Assembly: GCF_001939735.1 (NCBI RefSeq)
Contig: NZ_MJIL01000084.1
Coordinates: forward strand, 62,001-126,000
Direction of reading: 5' to 3'
DNA length: 64,000 nucleotides
DNA from: Photobacterium proteolyticum
Lineage (GTDB): Bacteria; Pseudomonadota; Gammaproteobacteria; Enterobacterales; Vibrionaceae
In this document: positions 1-8,950 of the stretch, piece by piece
Layout of the letters: every line of letters begins with the position of its first letter
How positions within the stretch are numbered: the first letter of the stretch is position 1
Program-made: the position numbers and the translations under genes
Notes under the pieces: model-generated
Told to the model about the DNA's origin: nothing
The model's input: only the letters and a program-made list of their open reading frames with translations
Database searches by the model: none

Positions 1-936
1 ATCTGTGAATATTTGCAACAAAATACCGGTCTCATCACCATCAATCAGAACTTTCAGCTCATTGAGCTTAGCCACATCTTCATGGTGACCGGGAACCCGC
101 TTATTGATGCCCTCATAATAGGTATCAGGGGTGTCCATGAACCCCAGCCCACCCTGCTTGAGCTTTTCGACTGTCGCCAGGATATTTTCGGTACTCAAGG
201 CAATATGCTGAATACCTTCACCATTGTATTGGTCCAGATACTCGGCGATCTGGGACTTGTCATCACTTGACTCGTTAATTGGGATCCGGATTTTGCCGCA
301 CGGTGCCGTCATGGCCCGCGAGAGCAAACCGGTCATTTTACCTTTGATATCGAAGTGGCGTATTTCACGGAAGTTGGCTATTTTTTCATAGAAACTTGCC
401 CACAAATCCATATTACCGCGCTTAACGTTATGGGTTAGATGATCAATAACCTCCAGCCCTGCATCCAGCGCTGCCATCCGCTCTTTGTAATCGGGATAGT
501 AGTCAAAATCAATGTCGTAGATATCGTGCTCGCCATAGCGGTCAACCAGATAAATCAGTGACTCGCCGATACCATAGATAGCAGGAATGTTCAGCTCCAT
601 CGGTCCCGCCTGAGGCGCACACGCCGTGGCACCTTTCTCAACCGCATAAGCAAGTGCCTGACTAGAGTCAGCCACGCGAAACGCCATGGCATTCACGCTG
701 GCACCGTGTATACCTGCAAAACCTGACGCCTGAGAATGAGCCTCACCATTAACAATAAAATTAATATCGCCCTGTCGATACAGCCACACCGACTTGTGCT
801 TGTGCTTGGCGACCTCGGCAAACCCCATTAAGCGAAAAAGGTTTTTCAAATTTGCAATACCCTCTGGGGTGGGTGCGGTGTATTCCACAAATTCAAAGCC
901 GTCCGTGCCCATTGGATTATCAATCATCTTGCTCAT
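1..936 (-). CDS. hppD: 4-hydroxyphenylpyruvate dioxygenase, C-terminus cut by window edge
   Basis: Non-heme iron dioxygenase of tyrosine catabolism, converting 4-hydroxyphenylpyruvate to homogentisate in the cytoplasm. The reverse strand reads open from ATG at 936 to base 1, giving 312 codons. The protein begins MSKMIDNPMGTDGFEFVEYT and continues with an LMGFAEVAKHKHKSVWLYRQ-type first vicinal-oxygen-chelate repeat. The second repeat carries VIDHLTHNVKRGNMDLWASF with its His ligand, then GIQHIALSTENI with the second iron-binding His. The last visible residues read LLQIFTD. The family is usually about 350 residues, so roughly 40 residues including the last Glu ligand lie outside the window. 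Identification is firm. Nothing in the 310 bp upstream shows how it is regulated. Confidence 0.96.
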   Translation of the reverse strand, partial: MSKMIDNPMGTDGFEFVEYTAPTPEGIANLKNLFRLMGFAEVAKHKHKSVWLYRQGDINFIVNGEAHSQASGFAGIHGASVNAMAFRVADSSQALAYAVEKGATACAPQAGPMELNIPAIYGIGESLIYLVDRYGEHDIYDIDFDYYPDYKERMAALDAGLEVIDHLTHNVKRGNMDLWASFYEKIANFREIRHFDIKGKMTGLLSRAMTAPCGKIRIPINESSDDKSQIAEYLDQYNGEGIQHIALSTENILATVEKLKQGGLGFMDTPDTYYEGINKRVPGHHEDVAKLNELKVLIDGDETGILLQIFTD

Positions 937-1246
937 CCGTATTATCCTCACTGTATGTCTTCAGCTGCCGTGTTTCAGGAGATCCGGCGCTTACTAATAG
1001 GATTAGCATTTCTGGCGAAATGATGAGACATTTCCCGGGCGAAAAATGTTACGCAAATGTAAATCAATTTCGTAAACTCAGATTGACAATATGCAACTTA
1101 AGTCTTTAGCAAGGTAAAGAATAAAAAGTTGCCAGATAATATTGGTAACAAGATTATTTATATTTTTTGCAACCCAGCTAGCAGTTTCGAAAGCTTTACG
1201 CCATTCCTCTGCAACAACAACTAAGCTTTGTTAAAGAGGTGAAGGA
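937..1246. other. Intergenic region between hppD and the CHAD gene
   Basis: Divergent promoter region of 310 bp, AT-rich in its right half. It should hold the promoters of hppD (leftward) and the CHAD gene (rightward). I see no convincing operator, RNA or coding sequence; open frames on the plus strand here are the antisense of hppD and its leader. Confidence 0.5.
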
Positions 1247-2212
1247 ATGAACGTTAATAAGAGAGATCAGTTAAAACTACCCAAAAGAGTTAACCCTAAA
1301 ATAAAGCTGTCGGCCTCAGCTGAAATATACCTACCCACTTTCCATTTTCTCAATAATGAATATCTCCATGCATTACGGCATGAAAAAGGTATTATCCGTG
1401 ACGATGATATCGAGTTTCTTCACCAGTACCGAGTAGCACTTCGCCGTTGCAGGACGCTAATCAGCTTGCTCAAGGCCTTGTTCGAGCCTCGCCCAAAAGC
1501 CATGCTCAACAATGAACTCAAAACCATGATGCAAAAGACCAACCTCCTGAGGGATCTCGATATCTTTCTGTTCAAGATGGATGAGTATTTTGTCTGCCTG
1601 GACCACTCTCACCACCAGGGGCTGATAAGGTTTATCGACGAGCTGCAAGACGAACGGCAAAAAGCTTTCAAGGAACTAAAGAAATGGCTGAAAACAGAAA
1701 ACTATGAACAGCAATGTACTCTTATTCAAGGCTTGCTGGCCGAAATGGAAAGTCACCAAACAGAAAAAGGACATATCAATAGCCGGGAGTTTGGCCATCT
1801 AGTCATTTGGCGCCACTTTCAGGGAACACTGTCACTCTGCAACCAACTCGATAGCAATAGTACTGACAATGCCATACACCGACTAAGAATTCGCTGCAAG
1901 AAACTCAGGTACCTACTCGAATACTTTGCCCCTATCCTGCCGCCTAAAGCCCGTAAAAAGCAGATAAAATGTTTAAAACAACTGCAAGATGAACTCGGTG
2001 AGTTCAATGACTCTTCGGTACAGATACAATTTTTCGAGCACTACCTCCTTGGTAAGAAAACAAGTACCCACCACTATAAGGCAGTCACCCAACTCAAAGA
2101 GATATCTCAGCGACACCATATCAAATCAAAACAACAAGTTATTACCAAAATCGCATTGTTTACCCAGCCCGATAACGTTGAAAGCTATAAAATCTACTCT
2201 CCTAAGAAATAG
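1247..2212 (+). CDS. CHAD domain-containing protein
   Basis: A 321-residue predicted soluble, basic protein with the paired histidine/arginine-rich helical signature of CHAD domains. The first half holds LHQYRVALRRCRTLISLLKA (about residues 61-80) and the second IHRLRIRCKKLRYLLEYFA (about residues 208-226). CHAD domains bind polyphosphate and are often fused to or encoded near CYTH triphosphatases, but no CYTH domain is fused here. The start at 1247 follows AGAGGTGAAGGA, a good ribosome-binding site. It is followed after about 70 bp by the hybrid kinase on the same strand, so the two may be co-transcribed. Family assignment is good; the exact ligand and role are inferred. Confidence 0.85.
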   Translation: MNVNKRDQLKLPKRVNPKIKLSASAEIYLPTFHFLNNEYLHALRHEKGIIRDDDIEFLHQYRVALRRCRTLISLLKALFEPRPKAMLNNELKTMMQKTNLLRDLDIFLFKMDEYFVCLDHSHHQGLIRFIDELQDERQKAFKELKKWLKTENYEQQCTLIQGLLAEMESHQTEKGHINSREFGHLVIWRHFQGTLSLCNQLDSNSTDNAIHRLRIRCKKLRYLLEYFAPILPPKARKKQIKCLKQLQDELGEFNDSSVQIQFFEHYLLGKKTSTHHYKAVTQLKEISQRHHIKSKQQVITKIALFTQPDNVESYKIYSPKK

Positions 2213-2280
2213 CTATTTTTTCGTGATAATTCATATTGTTGAACTATACTCGCAAATGAAACCAATTGAATTACCACTGG

Positions 2281-4119
2281 ATGCACCTTATGCCTCAAGA
2301 CCTAAACAAGGTGAAAAAACTAAAAATCTATATCATTACCTTGATATGCATCCTGGGGTTTAGTGTAATCTCGCTCATCCCGTTTCTGGTCATTAATCTT
2401 CAAGAGAGAAATACCCTAGACAAGCACCTCCTAGCGGTTAAACAGGCAACTCAAGACATCATTTACTTTGACGAAGTATTAACCATGTCTGCCCGAATGT
2501 ACGCATTCACCCAAAATGCTGATTGGGAAAAACGTTATTTGCTCACGGCAGAAAATTTAGACAACACATTAGAAGTGGTACAGTCTCTAGAGCCAAAAGT
2601 AAAAGATGCTATTCAAGCCACTTCAATAACTAATGACCAGCTTATTGCGATAGAAATGAACGCTATCGAGTTAGTCAAAAGCCAACGCTTCACTGATGCT
2701 CAATCTTTACTATTAAATGATAAGTACTTTGAATTAAAAGCCGAATACGAAGAGTATGTACACCAAGCACTACAAAATGCCATACACCACAATGAGGTAG
2801 TCATCTTACAAAAGATTACCAAAACCAAAAACTGGCTACTCAGTTCAGCGTTTTTACTCTCAATTTTGTTTTTTTCACTGGTTATCTACTTCTATTCTTA
2901 CAACAAGAAAACAGAAGCTTTAATTCGCTCAAAAATTGATGAATTAAACAACAAAGTGCAAGAACTCGAAGCGTTAGCCTTTGAATTGGACTCAGCAAAT
3001 AATGCAAAATCTGAACTGCTTGCGAAAATCTCCCATGAACTCAAAACACCTATCAATGGCATACATGGCAGCCTACAACTGATTAAGTATAAGAAAGTAA
3101 ACGAAGAGGCGCTGTTGCTGGTTAACAATGCAATATCATGTAGCGACATGCTAGTGAGGCTAGTTGACGATATCCTGGACTTCTCCAAACTAAAATCAAG
3201 CAAATACACCCTCAATGCAGAAGAGTATGACCTCAGCGCTTTGTTCGCTTCTGTTCAACAGATCTACACTCAAGAATGCAATGCCAAAGGCATCAAGTTC
3301 CATTTATCTCAGAGGATAAGCTACCCAAATCGATTCTGCGATGGATTACGCCTGAAACAAATAATCTTTAACCTTCTCAACAATGCCGTAAAATTTACTC
3401 ACAGCGGCACCGTCTCTCTTACCGTAAAAGAACAAACTACCCCGGAGGTAATATTCATAGAAATTACCGACACCGGAATCGGGATGAACCATTCAACACA
3501 AGCCAAGTTATTTAACGAATTTGAACAAGGTGACAGTTCAATCACGCGCGTTTATGGCGGCACAGGCTTGGGGATGTCTATCGTTAAAGCGCTTGTGGAG
3601 CTTATGGGTGGAAAAATACATGTTTCAAGTGAACCGAACATGGGGACCAAAGTTACTCTGAAACTTAACCTGACAATCTCCAAAGAAGTGGCAACGAAAC
3701 CAGATACAACATGTAAGCCTGATTATCTTGATTCACTAAAAAACCTAGATGTTCTTGTGGTAGAGGACAACAAAGTGAATCAGTTCATCATAAGTAAACT
3801 TCTTAAGAGTATTGGTATTTCCCCTGCAATCACTAATAACGGACAAGAAGCACTGGATTCAGTCTCTAATGATACTCAACTGGTCTTAATGGACATTCAG
3901 ATGCCGATAATGGATGGTGTGACCGCATGTCAATACATTAAACAATCCAGACCAGAGCTGCCTATTCTCGCTGTAACAGCAAATGCCCAACAGAGTGATA
4001 TCAAATACTACCTCAATAAGGGATTTGAAGATGTTATTTCCAAACCTATTAAAATGGATGACTTATATCTGGCTATTCAAAAAGCCGTTGCTAGCTCCAA
4101 CATTGATATACATTATTAA
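2281..4119 (+). CDS. Hybrid sensor histidine kinase with receiver domain
   Basis: Inner-membrane two-component kinase of about 612 residues. A first membrane helix (about residues 15-40), a periplasmic helical sensor region of about 140 residues and a second helix are followed by a short coiled coil. The HisKA H-box SHELKTPINGIHGSL has its phosphorylated His near residue 252. The HATPase carries NLLNNAVKFT, DTGIGM and GTGLGMSIVK. A C-terminal receiver domain reads DVLVVEDNKVNQ, with phosphoacceptor Asp near 538 in LMDIQMPIMDG and a KP motif near the end. The frame opens upstream at TTG 2266, but ATG 2281 or ATG 2290 is likelier. No HPt domain or cognate regulator is adjacent, so the signal and output are unknown. 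The last codons and stop lie in a repeat shared with position 16.8 kb. Confidence 0.93.
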   Translation: MHLMPQDLNKVKKLKIYIITLICILGFSVISLIPFLVINLQERNTLDKHLLAVKQATQDIIYFDEVLTMSARMYAFTQNADWEKRYLLTAENLDNTLEVVQSLEPKVKDAIQATSITNDQLIAIEMNAIELVKSQRFTDAQSLLLNDKYFELKAEYEEYVHQALQNAIHHNEVVILQKITKTKNWLLSSAFLLSILFFSLVIYFYSYNKKTEALIRSKIDELNNKVQELEALAFELDSANNAKSELLAKISHELKTPINGIHGSLQLIKYKKVNEEALLLVNNAISCSDMLVRLVDDILDFSKLKSSKYTLNAEEYDLSALFASVQQIYTQECNAKGIKFHLSQRISYPNRFCDGLRLKQIIFNLLNNAVKFTHSGTVSLTVKEQTTPEVIFIEITDTGIGMNHSTQAKLFNEFEQGDSSITRVYGGTGLGMSIVKALVELMGGKIHVSSEPNMGTKVTLKLNLTISKEVATKPDTTCKPDYLDSLKNLDVLVVEDNKVNQFIISKLLKSIGISPAITNNGQEALDSVSNDTQLVLMDIQMPIMDGVTACQYIKQSRPELPILAVTANAQQSDIKYYLNKGFEDVISKPIKMDDLYLAIQKAVASSNIDIHY

Positions 4120-4221
4120 TTTAGAGCCACTAGATTTTCTAATTGGTGCCTAGCCTGCACGGCCCGGCCACACCCCAAGTAATTCTCGCTGAAACGAGCA
4201 TCTTGAGGTAGCTGGGGTATA
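4112..4221 (+). repeat. Intergenic repeat, copy 1 (diverged)
   Basis: This stretch of about 110 bp matches the reverse complement of 16755-16850. Shared blocks include TTATTAATTTAGAGCCACT, GATTTTCTAAT, GGTGCCTAGCCT, CAAGTAATTCTCGCTGAAAC and GAGCATCTTGAGGTAGCT, ending GGGTATA. A short segment around 4157-4173 (GCACGGCCCGGCCACAC) differs. It begins at the last codons of the histidine kinase gene, so the repeat supplies that gene's stop codon. Only one copy of the terminal motif is present here, unlike the complete element at 16.8 kb. Confidence 0.8.
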
Positions 4222-4238
4222 TATAGGGAAAGTAAAAA

Positions 4239-4258
4239 AGCCTGACTAGATCAGGCTT
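4239..4258 (-). terminator. Rho-independent terminator of the glutathione peroxidase gene
   Basis: AAGCCTGA and TCAGGCTT form an 8-bp stem around a 5-base loop. On the minus strand the stem is followed by a run of T, as expected for the leftward gpx gene that ends 39 bp away. The plus-strand exit has no T run. Confidence 0.8.
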
Positions 4259-4297
4259 CCAGAGATAAGCTATTAGCAATTTAGCAATGAATCACAA

Positions 4298-4777
4298 TCA
4301 ACCCAAGGCTCTTTTGATATCACCTTCAATCGACTCCGGCGCTTTGGTCGGCGCATAACGCTTCATTGGCTTGCCGTCTCGGCTGATCAAAAACTTGGTG
4401 AAGTTCCACTTCACTTTCTGCCCCAACAACCCAGGCAGCGCCCTTTTCAAATATTGGAACACTTCATGGCTATCCGGGCCGTTCACATCCACCTTCTCGA
4501 ACATCTGAAAATCAACGCCATAGTTAATCTGACAGGCTTCAGCTATTTCATCATTGGCACCCGGCTCCTGACCGCCAAACTGATTACACGGAAAACCTAA
4601 AATAACCAGTCCTTGATCTTTGTACTTGGCGTATAAGTCTTGCAGTCCCTGGTATTGAGGCGTAAAGCCACATTCACTGGCCGTATTAACAACTAACACC
4701 ACTTTACCGGCGTAATCACTCATTGAAATCTGCTCACCCCGGATCGAATTAGCAGAGAGGTCGTAAAACGTTGTCAT
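4298..4777 (-). CDS. gpx: Glutathione peroxidase (cysteine type)
   Basis: Thiol peroxidase of 159 residues, reducing hydroperoxides with glutathione or thioredoxin in the cytoplasm. The peroxidatic residue is Cys36 in NTASECGFTPQYQGLQ, not selenocysteine. GFPCNQFGGQEPG (about 61-73) gives the catalytic Gln, and WNFTKFL gives Trp124 and Asn125, so the tetrad is complete. Length matches bacterial BtuE-like enzymes. ATG at 4777 follows GGAG at a proper distance. It stands alone between the kinase and the yhf operon with its own terminator. No signal peptide is visible. Identification is firm; preferred reductant is not decided by the sequence. Confidence 0.94.
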   Translation of the reverse strand: MTTFYDLSANSIRGEQISMSDYAGKVVLVVNTASECGFTPQYQGLQDLYAKYKDQGLVILGFPCNQFGGQEPGANDEIAEACQINYGVDFQMFEKVDVNGPDSHEVFQYLKRALPGLLGQKVKWNFTKFLISRDGKPMKRYAPTKAPESIEGDIKRALG

Positions 4778-4974
4778 TTTGAATCTCCATTGGCTACCTT
4801 GCCCATCACTCTGATGCTAGCACTTATACGTAGTAACTTATCAGATCAGATTAGAATTATTATTCTAATTTTAATTTAAGAACCTGATCGCATATTTAAT
4901 TTACCTCACTATAAATAAACCACTGCTGCTGCTAAATTAAACATTCAAAATATTGAAGATAAAATAACGACATT

Positions 4975-5871
4975 ATGACAGCACAGTACATCAGTAAAGA
5001 AGGCGCGGCGATCATCAACGTTGCCCGGTACTTAATGACAACCTCAGTCAATGACAGACTGAGAACTATAGACTCTTTATCTGAAGAGATCGGTGTGTCT
5101 GTCGGTTTTATTCAAAAAGCGCTGATCACCATTGAAAAACAAGACGCTGTCGCGTTATCCAAACAAGGAAGAAATGGCACCTTTATCTCTCAACTAAACT
5201 ATCAGGCTCTGGTCAAGCTTGCCGGATTTTTACATGTTGTTTGTGCCATGCCGCTGCCCTATACCAAGCACTATGAAGGACTTGCCAGCGGACTAAAGAA
5301 ACAAATTGGTGACCTACCGCTGTACTTTGCCCATATGCGAGGTGCAGACGTTCGAGCCGAATGTTTAAAAGCAGGCACCTATGACATTGCAATCATGTCC
5401 AAGCTGGCTGCACAAACCTATTCAGACGGCTTTGTAACCGCCATCGACCTTGGTAAAAACTCTTACTCCCACGAACATAGGTTGATTTATCGAACAGGTG
5501 AATATGATGCCATTAAACGTGTCGGTGTTGACCCCGACTCACCGGATCAAAAAGTACTTACGACACTGGCATTTGAAAATTCACCTGTCGAGGTTGTAGA
5601 AATCAATTATGCCGATAGCCTTACTCACTTAGTTAACGGTGAAATAGATGCTGTTGTCTGGCTGCCGGAAGCCATCGACATGAAGAAGTATGGTCTTACG
5701 GAAAAATCACTGGGCCATATCGAGCAATGTAACCTGGCTTCAGATGCTGTGATGTTAGTACGCGGTGATGCAACACATATCAATGCACTGCTTCGAAAGC
5801 TCATCAATATTCCCGAGTTACTGGACCACCAACAGAAGGTCGTAAAAGGAATGATTACCCCGAGTTACTAA
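4975..5871 (+). CDS. yhfZ: YhfZ-family transcriptional regulator
   Basis: A 298-residue protein resembling E. coli YhfZ. The N-terminal 70 residues form a winged helix-turn-helix (RLRTIDSLSEEIGVSVGFIQ as recognition region, then ALSKQGRNGTFIS as wing). The rest resembles a periplasmic-binding-protein-like effector domain with YDIAIMSKLAA and EIDAVVWLPEAID. It is the first gene of the yhfZ-yhfY-php-yhfU-yhfT-yhfX-yhfW set, all rightward, and is the natural candidate to control it. The effector is unknown in any organism I know of. The start follows AT-rich DNA with only a weak ribosome-binding site. Confidence 0.88.
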   Translation: MTAQYISKEGAAIINVARYLMTTSVNDRLRTIDSLSEEIGVSVGFIQKALITIEKQDAVALSKQGRNGTFISQLNYQALVKLAGFLHVVCAMPLPYTKHYEGLASGLKKQIGDLPLYFAHMRGADVRAECLKAGTYDIAIMSKLAAQTYSDGFVTAIDLGKNSYSHEHRLIYRTGEYDAIKRVGVDPDSPDQKVLTTLAFENSPVEVVEINYADSLTHLVNGEIDAVVWLPEAIDMKKYGLTEKSLGHIEQCNLASDAVMLVRGDATHINALLRKLINIPELLDHQQKVVKGMITPSY

Positions 5872-5911
5872 GCACTACCTGTGTATGGCTCAATAGATAG
5901 TAGAGGTTGCT

Positions 5912-6289
5912 ATGAAGGAACGACTCGCATTGTTAAGGCAAGCTGATGTTATAACCCAACATGCCTATACAGGGACACTCGAGGCTGCACAGTTTCTTGC
6001 CGGGCACCTGAATATCGACACTCGTAATGAGCAATTCCAAATGGCAATGACGCATCTGGCAAGGGCTATCGATCGCATCACTGCCGGGGAGCCTATTTCA
6101 GAGGGGTTGGATCCAGAACTCCTCGGCGAAATCTACCAGGATGGCGCATATGAACAAATATCGGCACTCAATCTCGCCACGTTGACATTTTATGATATTG
6201 TCGCGGTTCCCGAGGCAGAGAATTCCTTTTTAATCAGTAATTTATTTTCGCTCTTCTACGCCAATCAGTTTGAGGAAGAAGCATGCTAA
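5912..6289 (+). CDS. yhfY: YhfY-like PRD domain protein
   Basis: A small protein of 125 residues corresponding to YhfY, which is a single PTS-regulation-domain-like protein in E. coli. Helical throughout, with QMAMTHLARAIDRITAGEPI as the clearest PRD-like helix (conserved His-rich helix). PRDs are normally phosphorylated by PTS components to control transcription. Here a PTS EIIC gene ends the neighbourhood, which makes a sensing role plausible but unproven. ATG at 5912 follows AGAGGTTGCT. Its end overlaps the start of php by 7 bp, indicating translational coupling. Confidence 0.8.
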   Translation: MKERLALLRQADVITQHAYTGTLEAAQFLAGHLNIDTRNEQFQMAMTHLARAIDRITAGEPISEGLDPELLGEIYQDGAYEQISALNLATLTFYDIVAVPEAENSFLISNLFSLFYANQFEEEAC

Positions 6290-7161
6290 TCAACGCCGAC
6301 GGTTATACCTATTGCCACGAGCACCTGCACATCGATCTCTCTTTGCAAAAAGGGGATATCGACTGTCGACTCGACCAATACGAGCTTCTTCGCGACGAGA
6401 TGCATGATTTAATCCACGCCGGTGTATATAACATCATCGAAGTGACAAATTCTTTTATGGGTAGAAATCCTCAATTTATTGAAAATTTAATCCGCGACAC
6501 AGGTATTAACGTTGTTCTTTCAACTGGTTACTACATTGATGGCTTCTTTCCTACGCCATTGTACTCGCAATCTGCTCAAACGATCTGCAAAGAAATGGTC
6601 AGAGAAATCGTTGTCGGTATCAACGGTAGCCACCTCAAGGCCAGTGTCATCGGGGAAATTGGCAGTAGTGAGAACCGCTTTACAGATACTGAGCAAAAAG
6701 TCTTCAAAGCCGCAGCAATGGCACACTATGAAACGGGCAGACCAATTTCGACCCACCAGTCGATGAGCACTATGGGAAGGCACCAAATTGAACTACTTAA
6801 GGGCTACAGCGTCGATATGGAAAAAGTCACCATTGGCCACTGTGATTTAAAAGATAATCTCGACGATATTCTCTGGCTGCTTGATCAGGGCTGTTTCGTT
6901 CAATTCGATACGATTGGCAAAAACAGTTATTACCCCGACACCAAGCGTGTAGCAATGCTCAAGGCATTGTCCGAATACGGTTTACTCGAACGGGTGATGC
7001 TATCCATGGATATCACCCGTCGCTCTCACTTAAAACAAAATGGCGGATTGGGTTTTTGTTATCTGATCGACACCTTCATTCCAATGCTTCGGAACAACGG
7101 CATAAGCCAGAAGGAAATAGACGCCATGCTCAAACATGCTCCCTACTCACTATTCGGTTAA
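6283..7161 (+). CDS. php: Phosphotriesterase homology protein
   Basis: Amidohydrolase-fold metalloenzyme of 292 residues. The binuclear-metal ligands are all visible: H12 and H14 in CHEHLHIDLS, E125 in VIGEIGSSENRF (Glu in place of the carboxylated Lys of true phosphotriesterase), H158 in STHQSMSTMG, H186 in TIGHCDLKDN, and D243 in SMDITRR. This pattern matches E. coli Php, whose natural substrate is not established. It overlaps yhfY by 7 bp and precedes yhfU by 16 bp. Cytoplasmic, with no signal peptide. The family call is firm; the reaction is not known. Confidence 0.93.
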   Translation: MLINADGYTYCHEHLHIDLSLQKGDIDCRLDQYELLRDEMHDLIHAGVYNIIEVTNSFMGRNPQFIENLIRDTGINVVLSTGYYIDGFFPTPLYSQSAQTICKEMVREIVVGINGSHLKASVIGEIGSSENRFTDTEQKVFKAAAMAHYETGRPISTHQSMSTMGRHQIELLKGYSVDMEKVTIGHCDLKDNLDDILWLLDQGCFVQFDTIGKNSYYPDTKRVAMLKALSEYGLLERVMLSMDITRRSHLKQNGGLGFCYLIDTFIPMLRNNGISQKEIDAMLKHAPYSLFG

Positions 7162-7177
7162 ACAAAAGGTTATTCCT

Positions 7178-7537
7178 ATGAAAAAGATTGGTATTGCAGG
7201 CCTTCAACGTGAGCAAATAAAAGAACAAATCAATATCGCAGCACCGGACCAATTCGAGTGCTTCATCCTCAACGATATGGATGCGGCAATGAAAGTGAAG
7301 GCCGGTGAGCTTGACTACTATATCGGCTGTTGTAATACAGGGGCTGGCGCCGCACTCTCCATCGCGATAGCCATTATCGGGTTTAACCAGAGCTGCACCA
7401 TTGCCAAGCCGGCAATACGAGCCAAAGAAGGTGAAGTACAGCGTTTCGTCGCCGAAGGAAAAGTTGCCTTTGGCTTATCGGTCGAGCATGTCGAACATGC
7501 TGTCCCCATTCTCGTCTCAGCACTTGCTAACAACTGA
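7178..7537 (+). CDS. yhfU: YhfU family protein (DUF2620)
   Basis: A small protein of 119 residues starting MKKIGIAGLQREQIKEQI. The frame is open further upstream to 7136, but that start lies inside php and the ATG at 7178 fits the family. A glycine-rich CCNTGAGAALSIAIAIIG segment (about 50-67) suggests a nucleotide- or membrane-associated fold. YhfU is encoded next to the YhfT membrane protein in E. coli and here is separated from it by only 12 bp, so the two may act together, perhaps as a transport pair. Function is unknown. Confidence 0.85.
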   Translation: MKKIGIAGLQREQIKEQINIAAPDQFECFILNDMDAAMKVKAGELDYYIGCCNTGAGAALSIAIAIIGFNQSCTIAKPAIRAKEGEVQRFVAEGKVAFGLSVEHVEHAVPILVSALANN

Positions 7538-7549
7538 TAGGGCAAGAAT

Positions 7550-8851
7550 ATGGATATCATGAACTTAGGCCTGGTCGCCATACTCTGCGCCATGACGGCA
7601 CTGATTGCCAACATGAGCGCCTCTGTCTTTCATGATGGGATCCGCCCCATCTTGCCGCAACTGGTCGAGGGCTATATGACACGCCGTGATGCAGGCTCTG
7701 TCGCCTTCGGCCTGTCGATTGGCTTTGTTGCTTCTGTCGGGATCTCGTTTACCCTGTCAACCGGCCTGCTAAACCCATGGCTGCTTTTTCTCCCGACCGA
7801 TATTCTCGGCGTTATGATCGGAAGCAGGCTACTTGCGGCACTGGCAGGCGGTCTATGGGGCATACTGGTGGTAACTTCACTGAGCGGGGTTAATGCCGTC
7901 CTGACCGGGTTACCTATCGATGCACTGGGCGCATTAGGCGAACTCGGCACACCCGTTATGTCTGCCTTTGCTCTTTTCCCTTTGCTAGCCATCTTCTATC
8001 AGTTCGGTTGGAAAGCCGGGGCGTTAGCGGGTGTCGTTATTCTGGTATCACGCTTGCTTGTGATGAAATATACTGGTATTTATCCCGAATCTATCCAAAT
8101 CTTTGTCGGTATGCTGATGCTGGTCGGTATTGCTATCAACAAAGACATCACGGATAAAAAGAACGGCATTAACCCGCCTGATATGTCCGGTATGCATAGC
8201 CTGTTCGAAGAGCGCACCAAGCGCATCGTAAAAAACCTGCCCTTGCTGGCAGCAACAGGGGCATTGATCGCCATTATCACCAATGCAGGGATCTTCGCAG
8301 GCTCGGAGGTATCCATTTATTCCCTGGCCGATGCCTACAAGATTGCCGATCCTCTCGAGCAAGATAGTGCTATCAAGCAGGTCGCGCTCTCTGAGTTTAT
8401 GCGGGGACTTGGCTTCATCCCGCTGATTGCTACCACCGCTCTGGCAACAGGGGTCTACGGCGTAGTCGGTATGACCTTCGTCTTTGTCGTCGGCTACCTT
8501 TCACCCAATATTCCAGTCGCAGCCATACTTGGCGCACTGACAATCTGCGTTGAGGTGATGTTGCTACGTAAAGTCGGCCACTTTCTCGAGCGTTTTCCCT
8601 CTATCCGAAACGCGTCCGACAATATCCGGAACTCGATGAATACCCTCATGGAGTTTGCGCTGCTAATTGGTGGTGTCCTTGCCGTAATGAAAATGGGCGA
8701 GACAACCGGCTTCACCATTTTCGCCGTTTTGTACTTCCTCAACGAAGTAATGGGACGGCCAATCCTGAAGATAGCAGCACCGGCAGTGGCGGCCATACTG
8801 ACAGGTATCATTTTAAACCTGCTCTATATTTTGGGACTGTTCGCTCTCTAA
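7550..8851 (+). CDS. yhfT: YhfT family transporter
   Basis: Integral inner-membrane protein of 433 residues with about ten to twelve hydrophobic helices and a cytoplasmic loop near residues 205-228 (DKKNGINPPDMSGMHSLFEE). It corresponds to E. coli YhfT, a predicted transporter of unknown substrate. A conserved-looking HDGIRPILPQLVEGYMTRRD follows the first helix. It lies 12 bp after yhfU. After its stop comes a 99-bp gap holding a strong stem-loop before yhfX, so downstream expression may be tuned there. The gene set suggests uptake of a metabolite processed by Php, YhfX and YhfW. Confidence 0.88.
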   Translation: MDIMNLGLVAILCAMTALIANMSASVFHDGIRPILPQLVEGYMTRRDAGSVAFGLSIGFVASVGISFTLSTGLLNPWLLFLPTDILGVMIGSRLLAALAGGLWGILVVTSLSGVNAVLTGLPIDALGALGELGTPVMSAFALFPLLAIFYQFGWKAGALAGVVILVSRLLVMKYTGIYPESIQIFVGMLMLVGIAINKDITDKKNGINPPDMSGMHSLFEERTKRIVKNLPLLAATGALIAIITNAGIFAGSEVSIYSLADAYKIADPLEQDSAIKQVALSEFMRGLGFIPLIATTALATGVYGVVGMTFVFVVGYLSPNIPVAAILGALTICVEVMLLRKVGHFLERFPSIRNASDNIRNSMNTLMEFALLIGGVLAVMKMGETTGFTIFAVLYFLNEVMGRPILKIAAPAVAAILTGIILNLLYILGLFAL

Positions 8852-8865
8852 CCACCGGGTCAACA

Positions 8866-8925
8866 GAGCCAGTCTCACTCCCCCAAATGGTCATGATTAT
8901 TTGATTGCCCTTGTGGGACTGGCTC
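8866..8925 (+). promoter_or_regulatory. Intercistronic stem-loop between yhfT and yhfX
   Basis: GAGCCAGTCTCAC (8866-8878) pairs with GTGGGACTGGCTC (8913-8925) over 13 positions with one G-U pair, leaving a 34-base loop. No T run follows, so a processing or mRNA-stability element is more likely than a terminator. Confidence 0.55.
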
Positions 8926-8950
8926 ACCTCGTCTTGAAAAAGGTAATTTC

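Noticed and set aside
1050..1085. Possible TyrR box upstream of hppD (TGTAAATCAATTTCGTAA)
   Set aside because: The second half does not match the TyrR inverted half-site, so the symmetry fails.
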